Source: Aliirhizobium wenxiniae (lineage in GTDB: Bacteria > Pseudomonadota > Alphaproteobacteria > Rhizobiales > Rhizobiaceae). Taken from it: a stretch of DNA of 64,000 nucleotides. Positions 24,290-33,690 of this stretch are shown here, one piece after another. The stretch's first letter is position 1, and each line of letters begins with the position of its first letter. A model generated the notes under the pieces. It was not told the DNA's origin, did no database searches, and saw only the letters and a program-made list of their open reading frames with translations. The position numbers and the translations under genes were made by a program. The DNA lies in contig NZ_JACHEG010000010.1 of assembly GCF_014201355.1 (NCBI RefSeq), positions 124,001-188,000 of the forward strand, given 5' to 3'.

Positions 24290-24425
24290 ATAAAGTGTGG
24301 AGATCTTGAACCTCCAGAGGGGAACAGCTGTTGCGGCGGAACTGGGAGGTGACCGCCATGTGCATCAGCTGTGAGCGTTATGATCAATTTCTCAGCATAA
24401 CGCACCTAAATTTTGCGCATTCCAG

Positions 24426-27400
24426 CTATGCAGCATTGTCCGCACCGTCACCGGTAACGTCGGAAGCAAGCTGTTTTTCGATCTCTCGCAAAGACGTTCT
24501 CTTTTCGGCCAGTTCATCCGCAAATGCGAATTCTCCACCCTGCCTCGACGTGTAGGATGCAAGCCTGCGCCGATAGTCGTCGAGCCGGCTGAGATAATGC
24601 CCACGTTCCTCTTCGAACCCGTCGAGCGCATGTTCGAGCCGGGAGATCGCGCCAAGCGGCGTGACGGTTACGGGAACGTCGATCTCATAGTCTGCGCCTG
24701 TGCGCTGCAGAACCGTCTGATAATGGTAGTTGTCGCTACGCCCGAATTTCTCGCCCTCGTAGACGAGATCAAAGCCGCCGATTGAGGCGAGGAGAACCTC
24801 ACCCTGGCTCTGAAGTTGGACGAGGGTCAGGATTTCCTTCATCAGCACCCGGCCCGCGTCCTTGCGTTCGGTCAACGTCTTGCCTTTCACAAGCATGGAA
24901 AACGCGTCGCCGCCCGTTGGATGACGTCGCGCGATGTCCTGGCCGATTTCCTCGATCCGCCGGCTCGCCGTGGCGATCTCACGTTCCGCGTCGGAAACCT
25001 GACGGCGCACAGCAAAGAGATCGTCGTCATGGGCGGCGCGCAGTCGCTCAAGCCGGGCGATATCAGCTTCAAGGCCCGCCTTTTGCATCAAACGCTCGTC
25101 GCCGGAGGCGATCGCCTTCGCCATGGCGAACTGGTTAGCCTGTCCCTCGTTCAGATCGTCCAGCCTACGGATCGAGGTATCGCCGGACAATGCTGCTGCA
25201 ATGAAGCGCGCCTTGCGCTCGTTATTCTGCCACATGGTCGCGTCGAGCGAGCCTTGTGTGGCATAAGCATAAATATCGACCTCATCGTGCTGATTGCCTT
25301 GACGAACGATCCGGCCTTCCCGCTGCTCTATCTGCGAGGGCAGCCACGGCACGTCGAGGTGGTGCAAGGCTTTCAGCCGAAGCTGCGCATTCACTCCGGT
25401 TCCCATGGTTTCGGAGCTGCCGATCAAAAAGCGGACCTTGCCGGCGCGGACATCACCGAACAGGCGCTGCTTCGCCTCGGTCTTTTTGAAGTCCTGCATG
25501 AAAGCGATTTCCGATCCTGGCACGCCGAGCCGGATAAGCTCATCGCGGATCCAGCGGTAAGCAGAAAATCCCCTGCTCTTCTCGACATTGATCGTGCCGA
25601 GATCGGAGAAGATCATCTGCGCTGCGCCGTCCAGCTCATAGGGCTTGCCGTCCGGTCGACGATAACTGTTTTGCGCAGTCTCCTGCCATATGCGGTGGGC
25701 ATTGCAGATCAGGAGATTGAGCTTGTTCTGGGCCTCGTCGTCCATTGCCGGCATGACCAGGCGCAGGTCGATCGCGGCGTGGCGGCCATCGGTGATCACC
25801 GACAACAGAATGTCGTCGCCAGGCTGAGCCGGCCCCTCGCGCATCTCGATCGCCTTGATCCGGCCTTCCAGCATTTGCTGGTAAGCCTTGAAGGCGAGCG
25901 TCGGCGCTGCGGTCACGATCTGGCGTTTTCCAGTTGCGATCTCCGGGACCTTTACATATTGGCGCAGGTCCTCCGGCATCACCACATCGGCAAAAGCGCG
26001 GAACATGGCGATCAGCTCGGGCACGTTGACGAAGGAAGCGAAGCGCGACACCGGCTTGTATTTGCCCGACGGCTGAAGTTCGAGCTCGGTTTTCTCGTCG
26101 CCAAAATTGCTCGCCCAGGCATCGAATTCGTGCAGGCCGCGCTCATGCAATGCCTCGAAGCCGAGCAGTCGCTGGATCGAGAACATCTCCCCAAGGGTAT
26201 TGGTGATCGGTGTGCCGGAGGCCAGCACGAGTGCCCTGCCAGGGTTTTTCGTTTCGATATACCGGCTCTTTACATAGAGATCCCAGGCTTTCTGCGATCC
26301 ATTCGGGTCGATCCCCTTCAGCGTGCTCATATTGGTCGCAAAAGACAGCTTGCGGAATTCCTGCGCCTCATCGACGACGATTTGATCGACGCCTATTTCC
26401 GAGATAGTCAGAAGATCGTCCTTGCGCGTGGCGAGCGCCTTCAACCGCTCCTGAAGCCCCTCTTTCAAGCGTTCGAGACGTTTGCGCGAAACATGATCTT
26501 CGTCAGCAACTTTTGCGAGTATATCTTCGTAGAGCTGGAGTTCATCCTGGATCATCTGTTGCTCGAAGGCAGATGGCACGCCAATGAACTTGAAGGCTGA
26601 ATGGGTGATGACGATCGCGTCCCAGACCGCAGTTGCGGCCCGCGACAGGAACCGGGCTCGCTTGTCCTTGGTGAAGTTCGTCTCATCGGCTACGAGAATA
26701 TTGGCCGAGGGGTAGAGAGCAAGAAACTCCCGCGCCGCCTGCGCGAGGCAATGTCCGGGAACGACCAGCATAGCCTTGGCGATCAGGCCGAGACGCTTCT
26801 GCTCCATGATCGCTGCCGCCATGGTCATCGTCTTGCCGGCGCCAACGGCATGGGCAAGATAGGTAGACCCGGACGAGATGATCCTCCAGATGCCACGCTT
26901 CTGATGGCCATAGAGCGAGAACGCGCTGCAGGCGCCGGGGAGTTGGAGATGCGCGCCATCGAACCTGCGGGGCGCGATGTTGTTGAAACGATCGTTATAG
27001 ACCCGCGCCAGCCGATCGGTCCGATCAGGTTCCGACCATACCCAGGTCTGGAATGTCTCCTTGATCTTCTGAAGTTTGTCGCGAGCAGCTTCGGTGTCAA
27101 CGACATTCAGCACCCGACGCTCTCCATCGGCGTCCTTGAATGTATCGAAGATCTGTGGGACCCGACTGTTGAGGGCGTCGGCCAGAAGTTCGCCGGCATG
27201 ACGGCGGCTGGTGCCCCATTCCGATGTGCCGGCCGCACTATACCCGAGCTGTCGCGCCTCTACCGTCCAAGAGCCGAGTTCCGGCATGTGATGGATTCGG
27301 ATCTCCGTGTCCATGGTCTCGCGCACAAAATCAATGACATCGGGTGCCGGGATCCATGGTGCGCCAAGCCGGGCGGTGATGTCAGATGGGCGCAGATCGG

Positions 27401-29522
27401 CGGGCTGTACTACCTCTAATGCCGCGACATTGCGCTGAAACGCCGGGTCGAGCTCGGCTGCAGACTGCGCAGTGGTAAGCTTGGTGCGAACCGGGCCGGA
27501 CAGGTACGCGTCGGAAGTCTGCCACGATCCATCCGCAGGATCACAGAAGATCGCATCACCAAGGTCTGAAACCACTGCATCGCGATTGCGATGCATAAGC
27601 TCGGCAATGTGATCGATATCGACGCGACCTCGCTCATTCAGCACCACGGCTAGAGCATCCATGGCCGAGGTGATGACGGGTGCGGCCGGCGGTGAAATCA
27701 CCCGCTCGGAAAAGATCGGGCCCGGTCGGGCGGTGTCGGTTTCGAGGTCATAGTCCTCGATCGAGGCGACCAGCCAGCAGTCCGGATCGTCACGGAACGG
27801 TGTAAGGTTCGGCTGGCGATGGGTCTCTTTGACTTCGCCGGTCCCGGCATCTTCCAGAATGGAGACGACAGTGTGGTTGATTGGCCCGAAATCGCGCACG
27901 AAACTCGACCAGGCGATACGCAATCGCACCTGAGGATCGCGCCACGGCTGATCGGTTTCCTGCGCCTTCAGAACCTCGCGAACGGCATCGCGGATCGGGA
28001 GCAGCTTGCTGATGATCCGCAGATGTTTCTCAGAGATTCCATCGCCTGCGCGGCCCTTACGGACGGTCACCGGTACGGCCGATCCGCCGAGCATCTGCAT
28101 CAGGCCCTTCGACCGGTCGAGGAGGAAGCTGCCCTCGCGGACAGCGCGATCCTCCTGCTGAAGGTCGACGATCTCGCCGAGCTCGTCCTCCAGATCGAGA
28201 TCAATGGGCGTCGGCTCCCCGTCATAGAGATCGATGGGCAGCAGATCGATGGCAGCGGCAAGAGCGGCTTCGAGATCCGAGCCCGCGAGCGGCTGGCATG
28301 TGTAGGTCTCGCCGAACGGCCCGGAGGTGAGGGCATGGGTGCCGAGCACGAAATCGGGATGGCGCACGAACCAGCGATTCACGCGGATCGCCCCCTCGTC
28401 GCCGGTTGCGGTCTGAACCTCACCGACATCGAGCCAGGTCTGATCACCCTCCGCCTCACCAACCTTGCGCTTGCGGAAGAAGAGGACGTCGACGACGACA
28501 TCCGTGCCGGCATCGCGACGAAAGCTGCCCTCGGGCAGCCGGATTGCCGCAACCAAGTCCGCTGATTTGGCGATATGTTCGCGTGCCGTCGTGTCGCTCT
28601 TGTCCATCGTGCCGTGTGAGGTGACGAAGGCGGCGAGCCCACCGGGCTTCAGGAGATCGATCGACCGGGCGATGAAGTAATCGTGTAGGCGAAGGCCGAG
28701 TGGACGATAGGCACGGTCCGAGCGGACAGTGCGATCGGAGAAAGGCGGGTTGCCGATAGCGAGATCATAGATGGGCGCAAGCTCGGTGCGGGCAAGATCA
28801 CCCGTGATGATCCGAGCCTTCGGCTGCAGGATCCCGACAATACGGGCGGTGACCGGATCAGTTTCGATGCCGGTGACATAGGACTTATCGCGGTAAACCT
28901 CCGGCATCAAGGCTGGGAAAAGCCCCGTGCCGATGCCTGGTTCCAGCACCCGTCCACCCCGCCAGCCGAGACGCTGAAGGCCGGCCCAGATCGCCCGAAT
29001 GATGAATTCGGGTGTGAAGTGGGCATATTGGGTGCAGCGGGACAGGCTCGAATAATCGCGACCCGAGACGGCGGTCTCCAGCGAAGCGCCGAGATCGTCC
29101 CAGCCCTCGCGAAACTCCGCCTCGCCCGGACGGCGGAACATGCCATTGGCAAGCTCGCCTGCACCAAAGCCGGTGAACCGGACCAGGCGCTTCTGCTGCT
29201 CCCGTGTTGCCGGGATGTCGAGCTTTTCGAGTTCGTTTGCAGACAGAATTGCCGCAACATTGATTTTAGCGCGCTCTTTCCACGATGGAGCCAAATCGCG
29301 GGCCTCACCAACTTCGAAATAGAAGTTTGCTCGTTGGCCCTCTCTCCTCGTGCGCGCGGCGGGACGGAGTGCCGCTGCGGGCGCTGTTGGTGTCGGGTCT
29401 GGATCGTCGTCCTGCGGGCCAGTCTCAAAATCGCCGGCGAAAGCGGTCACACCAAGGGCGATCCCGGAGGATAGCGAGGTGTTTCCGAACATATCGAACG
29501 TGAAGGGATCGTCATGTGCCAT
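24426..29522 (-). CDS. Giant N6-adenine methylase / SNF2-type helicase fusion
   Basis: A 1,698-residue protein. The methylase part has the SAM-binding motif VLEPGIGTGLF at about 192-202 and the catalytic NPPF at 258-261 of adenine-N6 enzymes. After a long middle region, a superfamily 2 helicase follows: LYGHQ, GAGKT at 894-898, DEAQ at 1051-1054, and a C-terminal helicase lobe with SSETMGTGVNAQ and QREGRIVRQGNQ. The C-terminal 200 residues are coiled coil and a small folded segment. Such proteins are widespread on rhizobial and other proteobacterial conjugative plasmids. A role in protecting or processing incoming plasmid DNA is plausible but unproven. It is the largest gene in the window and appears intact. 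Confidence 0.92.
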   Translation of the reverse strand: MAHDDPFTFDMFGNTSLSSGIALGVTAFAGDFETGPQDDDPDPTPTAPAAALRPAARTRREGQRANFYFEVGEARDLAPSWKERAKINVAAILSANELEKLDIPATREQQKRLVRFTGFGAGELANGMFRRPGEAEFREGWDDLGASLETAVSGRDYSSLSRCTQYAHFTPEFIIRAIWAGLQRLGWRGGRVLEPGIGTGLFPALMPEVYRDKSYVTGIETDPVTARIVGILQPKARIITGDLARTELAPIYDLAIGNPPFSDRTVRSDRAYRPLGLRLHDYFIARSIDLLKPGGLAAFVTSHGTMDKSDTTAREHIAKSADLVAAIRLPEGSFRRDAGTDVVVDVLFFRKRKVGEAEGDQTWLDVGEVQTATGDEGAIRVNRWFVRHPDFVLGTHALTSGPFGETYTCQPLAGSDLEAALAAAIDLLPIDLYDGEPTPIDLDLEDELGEIVDLQQEDRAVREGSFLLDRSKGLMQMLGGSAVPVTVRKGRAGDGISEKHLRIISKLLPIRDAVREVLKAQETDQPWRDPQVRLRIAWSSFVRDFGPINHTVVSILEDAGTGEVKETHRQPNLTPFRDDPDCWLVASIEDYDLETDTARPGPIFSERVISPPAAPVITSAMDALAVVLNERGRVDIDHIAELMHRNRDAVVSDLGDAIFCDPADGSWQTSDAYLSGPVRTKLTTAQSAAELDPAFQRNVAALEVVQPADLRPSDITARLGAPWIPAPDVIDFVRETMDTEIRIHHMPELGSWTVEARQLGYSAAGTSEWGTSRRHAGELLADALNSRVPQIFDTFKDADGERRVLNVVDTEAARDKLQKIKETFQTWVWSEPDRTDRLARVYNDRFNNIAPRRFDGAHLQLPGACSAFSLYGHQKRGIWRIISSGSTYLAHAVGAGKTMTMAAAIMEQKRLGLIAKAMLVVPGHCLAQAAREFLALYPSANILVADETNFTKDKRARFLSRAATAVWDAIVITHSAFKFIGVPSAFEQQMIQDELQLYEDILAKVADEDHVSRKRLERLKEGLQERLKALATRKDDLLTISEIGVDQIVVDEAQEFRKLSFATNMSTLKGIDPNGSQKAWDLYVKSRYIETKNPGRALVLASGTPITNTLGEMFSIQRLLGFEALHERGLHEFDAWASNFGDEKTELELQPSGKYKPVSRFASFVNVPELIAMFRAFADVVMPEDLRQYVKVPEIATGKRQIVTAAPTLAFKAYQQMLEGRIKAIEMREGPAQPGDDILLSVITDGRHAAIDLRLVMPAMDDEAQNKLNLLICNAHRIWQETAQNSYRRPDGKPYELDGAAQMIFSDLGTINVEKSRGFSAYRWIRDELIRLGVPGSEIAFMQDFKKTEAKQRLFGDVRAGKVRFLIGSSETMGTGVNAQLRLKALHHLDVPWLPSQIEQREGRIVRQGNQHDEVDIYAYATQGSLDATMWQNNERKARFIAAALSGDTSIRRLDDLNEGQANQFAMAKAIASGDERLMQKAGLEADIARLERLRAAHDDDLFAVRRQVSDAEREIATASRRIEEIGQDIARRHPTGGDAFSMLVKGKTLTERKDAGRVLMKEILTLVQLQSQGEVLLASIGGFDLVYEGEKFGRSDNYHYQTVLQRTGADYEIDVPVTVTPLGAISRLEHALDGFEEERGHYLSRLDDYRRRLASYTSRQGGEFAFADELAEKRTSLREIEKQLASDVTGDGADNAA

Positions 29523-29621
29523 TGCGGAATTCTCCTACGGTTGGACATGCGCCGGCATCCGCAACGAGGTCACGGCAAAACAGGCGCTAAACTGTGAGGC
29601 GGGTGACCGTAGCGGTCGGTG

Positions 29622-30017
29622 TCAGAGGCGGATGAGGTCGATCGTCATGGCCCGGTCATCCCTGCTGAAGCGCATATGCGTTGCGTCGGGCGCGGCGCTC
29701 ATCAAACGTTCGAGTTCGACGGCGTCGAGGAAATCCACGCCGTCGTCGCCACCGAAGGTGCGGCGCTTGATCTCAAACCAGTCGTCGCTCCGGGTTGGGT
29801 CGCATTCCCGCGCGTAGACAACGAGCGGACGTACCCCGGCAAGTCTGCCATTCGAGCAGAGATAGACACCGTGGTCGCCGACCAGCCATAGCCCTGGCTT
29901 ACGGTTGTCGATCTCGGAAAGCCCGCCATGCGGGTCGCGAAACCCGCCATTGGCGTTAGCGTCAGCAATGCCTCGAGCAATGACATTGCGCACAGCCTCA
30001 ATGGAAAAAGTCAGCAT
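29622..30017 (-). CDS. DUF3085 family protein
   Basis: A 131-residue protein starting MLTFSIEAVRNVIARGIADAN. The core KPGLWLVGDHGVYLCSNG and the following YARECDP stretch match DUF3085 proteins of proteobacterial plasmids. The ATG at 30017 lies 12 bp after the DUF1419 stop, with GAGGGGCGGGA upstream, so the pair is probably cotranslated. No known function. Confidence 0.8.
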   Translation of the reverse strand: MLTFSIEAVRNVIARGIADANANGGFRDPHGGLSEIDNRKPGLWLVGDHGVYLCSNGRLAGVRPLVVYARECDPTRSDDWFEIKRRTFGGDDGVDFLDAVELERLMSAAPDATHMRFSRDDRAMTIDLIRL

Positions 30018-30028
30018 CGTCCCGCCCC

Positions 30029-30625
30029 TCACGCTGCAATCGCATCGGGAAGATGGCGAAGCTGGACCGGGACTTTGGCTTTGATCTCATCGGTCGTCAG
30101 ACCAGCAAGCAGCTTCAGGATGGTCCCGCGACCAGGGCTCCATAGCGTGACGGTGCGTTGGCCTCTATCCGTTTCAGGCCAGCGATCGCCCGCATATCCG
30201 CGATAATCGTCCGCGGTGCTGGACCAGATATGCTCCAGACGTTCGTCACGGGTCATCGTACGGACTGCTTCACGCTCGACGATGGCGGCACGCATGCGAT
30301 CAAGAGAGCCTTGATCGGACAGATCGCAATAGGCATGGAAGTATCGCATCGTTCCGTCAATCCAGAGCTTGAAAAAGACGCTGGTGATCGAGCCGGTGAG
30401 ATATTCGCGCAAAGCAAACAGATCGCCACGCATGAACAGTGGCGGCAGGATCTCGAACATATAGTCATGCGAAGGCTGGTTGATTTCAAACCATTCACCG
30501 CGATAAAGAGCGCAATCGTCACCCGCCCATTGGTTGGGGCGCTGAATGTGGCGGTCGAACATGCGGAACATTTGCCGGCGATTGGCGATGCACTGATAGA
30601 TCTTGCGGATGGAAGTTTCGCTCAT
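30029..30625 (-). CDS. DUF1419 family protein
   Basis: A 198-residue protein with the DUF1419 hallmark stretches FRMFDRHIQRPNQW, YRGEWFEINQPSHDYMFEILPPLFMRG and SVFFKLWIDGTMRYFHAYCDL. The start at 30625 is set by AAAGGAG upstream. The family is restricted mainly to alphaproteobacterial plasmids; its role is unknown. It forms a unit with the DUF3085 gene downstream. Confidence 0.85.
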   Translation of the reverse strand: MSETSIRKIYQCIANRRQMFRMFDRHIQRPNQWAGDDCALYRGEWFEINQPSHDYMFEILPPLFMRGDLFALREYLTGSITSVFFKLWIDGTMRYFHAYCDLSDQGSLDRMRAAIVEREAVRTMTRDERLEHIWSSTADDYRGYAGDRWPETDRGQRTVTLWSPGRGTILKLLAGLTTDEIKAKVPVQLRHLPDAIAA

Positions 30626-30767
30626 GTCGGGCTCCTTTGGGCTCGTCCGGGCCTGAAACGCAGCCGATCCTCGCGGTCGCCATCTTCTCTTCAGCCCTTC
30701 TGGACCCCTCCCGTCAGGCCGCCTCACCGTTCCAGCGGGTCAAGGGCCGGCAAAGCCGGGCGGAGCT

Positions 30768-31759
30768 TCACCCTTGACGCGCACGGCGGGCATGCGGCAG
30801 AACTCCTCCGCGCCCCTCCCCTTCCCTCTCCATTCTTCTTTCCCTTTTCTCTTTTTCCCGGGCGCGCAGCGCGTCATTCCAGTCTTCCTCCGGCGGGTTC
30901 AGGCGCAGCCAGTCGCAGCCGGCCACGTCTGCGATATCGCGCAACCGGCTGGCGAATGTCTCGCCCTGGCTATTGGCATCCGTCGCAGCGATGAGCCGGA
31001 CACCCGGACGAGCTGCAAGCCTTCGTATCGCCGTGTCGGTGGTCGGCGACCAGCCGCCCCCGGTGCTGAGATAGAGACTGCCCTCGCGAAAGCCCTCGAA
31101 AGCTGCGAGGCTCATGGCATCGATCGCAGCTTCGGTCACGCAGAGCCGCAACGCATCCTCGGCACCAAATCGGAAAAGCACCTTCGAACCGCCTGTGGCA
31201 AATCCACGCCAGAGCGGACCGCGTTCTTCCCAGCCTGACACGGCTCCTTGGTCGTTGAAATGTGCCGCCCATATGCTGCCATAAGGCCCCTCTCGAAGCA
31301 GATCGGCTCGCACTGCGGCGCGAATGATACTGTCGGGAAGGCTGCGTTCGGAGCGAAGATAATGCCACGCCGCCGAACCTTGCCACAGCTGGCGTCGCTC
31401 GGCCCAGCGGGTTTTAACGGAGGCGGCTCGAAGGCTGCTTTGCGCAACCCGGGGAAAGTTGGCCCTTGCCCGGCCTGGTCGGGCCATCACAAACCCGATC
31501 AACCCCACCACGCGCTCGACGGCGTCACTGAAGGACAGGCCATCCAAGTGTTCCGCAAGACGAAATACATCGCCCTTGGCGTCGGAGAGGGGATCGAACC
31601 AGCCCCTCCCTTCGTGGATGACGATGAAATATCCGCGCCGCGCCGATATTTCATCGCCCGCCGCGTACTCTCCCTTAGATCGATTGCGAAATCAGCCTGT
31701 TCGAGCACAACAGTGCATGGGACACGGTCCCGTAGGTCTTCCAGTTCCTGTCTCTCCAT
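30768..31759 (-). pseudogene. Toprim-domain plasmid primase-like gene with a frameshift
   Basis: Family members begin with a short domain (here MERQELEDLRDRVPCTVVLE at 31759), continue through YRRG, a strand and GRGWFDPLSDAKGDVF, and end in a toprim domain. Here the first part runs in one frame to about 31640 and the expected IVIHEGRGWFDPLSDAKGDVFRLAEHLDGLSF continues in another, so one base appears missing in the GC-rich stretch at 31633-31646. The toprim part contains TEAAIDAMSLAAFEG and AATDANSQGE. An internal start at 31547 could still give a 259-residue product. The shift falls in the loop of a perfect inverted repeat (see findings). Confidence 0.75.
31622..31656. repeat. Perfect inverted repeat at the toprim frameshift
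   Basis: CGATGAAATATC (31622-31633) and GATATTTCATCG (31645-31656) pair over 12 bp, with the 11-base loop CGCGCCGCGCC. The coding frame changes within this structure. Confidence 0.8.
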
Positions 31760-32002
31760 TCTTTTCCCGGGCCAGAGTCCCGCCTCTCCTTAATCTTCCT
31801 TTTCCTCACATTGCGTGGGGCCTCTCTGCTTGCCGCGAAGAGCAAAGGAGGCAAGGGCGCGGATGGCGGGTCTCAGGTCGGGCAACATGTTCCAGCGGAC
31901 AATACCAGCCGCGGCGAAGCCTCCCTTGCCACCTGCTGCTCGCAAGCGGTACCAAGGGTAATTTCATCGGTAAACATTCACGCAATATCAATGTGTTACA
32001 GT

Positions 32003-32018
32003 GATGACCGCGGTCAAC
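32003..32018. other. parS: parS-like partition site 1
   Basis: Read on the minus strand, GTTGACCGCGGTCATC matches the repABC centromere consensus GTTnnnnGCnnnnAAC at all fixed positions except one (T for A at position 15). Its 12-bp centre TGACCGCGGTCA is a perfect palindrome. RepB is the expected binding protein. Confidence 0.7.
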
Positions 32019-32537
32019 CGGCTGCCCGTGCTAGGTTTGCATTCATGAAAGTGGGGCCATGATCGACGATCTTCTCGATTAGTTTCGAAAAATGACACGA
32101 TCATGCCATTCAGTACGTTTCCGGGTCCAAATATGTCATTTAAGTAGGAGGAAAACAGATCGACCCTATGCAACACCTCAAAAACCAAAAAAATCCGGCA
32201 TCCCGTTGGATATAAGTTCGGGCTGCACCCACTCTGACGGCTAGAGGCTCACCCTCCCAATACGATCGCATTGGCTTATCGGCAAACTTAGCGATCCCCA
32301 CAAGACGAAGCAGAGAAAGATGCTCTCTTCAGCCGCGCGCGGAATTGATAGTGCCGGGCATGTGCGTGGATAGACGATTTCTCTATCTCCCTTGACCAAT
32401 ACCCTATCAGCTGTAATGGCCGGCTATAAGGAAGGCGCCCGCGCAAAAAATATCTGTTTCGATTGCGATCTGATTGACGGACCGCTCCTCGGTCTATCAA
32501 TCGCTGAGCAGGCCTCAGCGTCCCGCTCGTCTCCGGA

Positions 32538-32795
32538 CTATTTACAGATCTTGCAGCGTGGTTGTGCAATCACGGCGCTAAACCGATGACTTGAGGTGGG
32601 CGGATCCCCCAACATGCCGTACCCCGTCCCCACCCTGACGAGCCACAGCCCACCATGCACGTTGCTCACCAAGAAAAACCAAGCGCGTTGCGAGCCGTTT
32701 GAACAATCATCACAAACCACCTCGCGGTGTAGAATTTCCATCCGGGCATCTTCGCGTCTACAGTCTCGGCAACGCTCTTGCCAATTCTCCCTCAC
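32538..32795 (-). CDS. Possible small CxxC protein, unknown
   Basis: An 85-codon frame (MRENWQERCRDCRREDARME) with three cysteine pairs, CRDC, CDDC and CKIC, which could bind zinc. There is no clear ribosome site and no recognised family. It lies between the two parS-like sites. Confidence 0.3.
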   Translation of the reverse strand: MRENWQERCRDCRREDARMEILHREVVCDDCSNGSQRAWFFLVSNVHGGLWLVRVGTGYGMLGDPPTSSHRFSAVIAQPRCKICK

Positions 32796-32882
32796 GGAGA
32801 CCTAGACATTCGTACACAAGCGATTGACGAGATGTGGCCGTTTCGGAATTTCGAAAAGGAATAATTATCAATCAGTTAGGTT

Positions 32883-32898
32883 GATGACCGCGGTCAAC
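32883..32898. other. parS: parS-like partition site 2
   Basis: Identical 16-bp site to the one at 32003-32018, in the same orientation, 880 bp away. Two exact copies of a site in non-coding DNA beside repC argue strongly for function. Confidence 0.7.
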
Positions 32899-33690
32899 TT
32901 CCTCGTAGGGCTTCTGAAACGAACAATGCAGAGTAGATCGCACTAACGCTGGCTAGACCTAACCGTTCGCACAAATTTCAACTATCGGCCGGCGTCCAAT
33001 CATGCTGCGCAAAACCGCCATTTGAGAGACGATGGGTAACTCGGTCCGTTTTGGAGAAAAAAATCCCGCCGTCTTCCTCATCGCGTTGCTTGGTTTCCGT
33101 TCCACACCAATTCACTTTCGCTCGTGCAGGTTTGCCGGTGGTCGCTTTTCTTGCCTCATCAGTGTAAGTATCATGGTTCAGGCTGGCCGCCTCATCATCG
33201 ACGGCATGCTTTGCCGCGATCTGTGTGGATCGCAGTCGGCCCGACGCTCGCCGGGATCACGACGGACAGCATCCGCTAAAGCGTCAACAGAACCACGGTC
33301 CGCACCGACGTTCCCGCCGCTCGGGGGCGGGTTACCAACCAAGCGTCAAAGACGGACCGATGCCCCTGGACGACGAGTCCCCTTCCACGCGGCACCCCGC
33401 GAGGAGTTTATAGCAAAGCGTATTGTATACCCCGATCGGCCTTCCCCGAGCGCGCGGCCGATGCCCTTCCTGCAGGCAAGGTCTACGACGTAGACGCGGT
33501 CTGCGACGTTCCTACTAAACAAAAGGTCGAAGCTGTCATTCCGTTCCGCCCAACCGCCGCGTGAAGATCGGACATGAACAGATCCTCAATAGCCAGCCCA
33601 ACCGCGTCCTCGGCATGGTCCATCTCGCCTCTGCCGGGTACTGGCTCAAATTTGACTACACTGCCTAGCCGCCTCAACATAGTCATCGCC

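Larger units (their letters stand above)
31760..33690. other. 1.9-kb region with little coding, holding two parS-like sites
   Basis: Between the toprim gene and repC I see only weak open frames. A 67-codon minus-strand frame at 33483-33686 starts 4 bp after the repC stop and looks partly protein-like (MTMLRRLGSVVKFEPVPGRG), but has no recognisable family. AT content rises around 31,980-32,200 and 32,830-33,010, around the two 16-bp palindromes. Confidence 0.5.

Noticed and set aside
24816..26600. A 594-codon open frame on the + strand
   Set aside because: It is the antisense of the methylase-helicase gene, which has clear motifs and normal codon use; long antisense frames are common in GC-rich DNA.
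33032..33493. A 153-codon + strand frame
   Set aside because: The translation is rich in Arg, Ser and Pro, with no ribosome site and no protein-like pattern.
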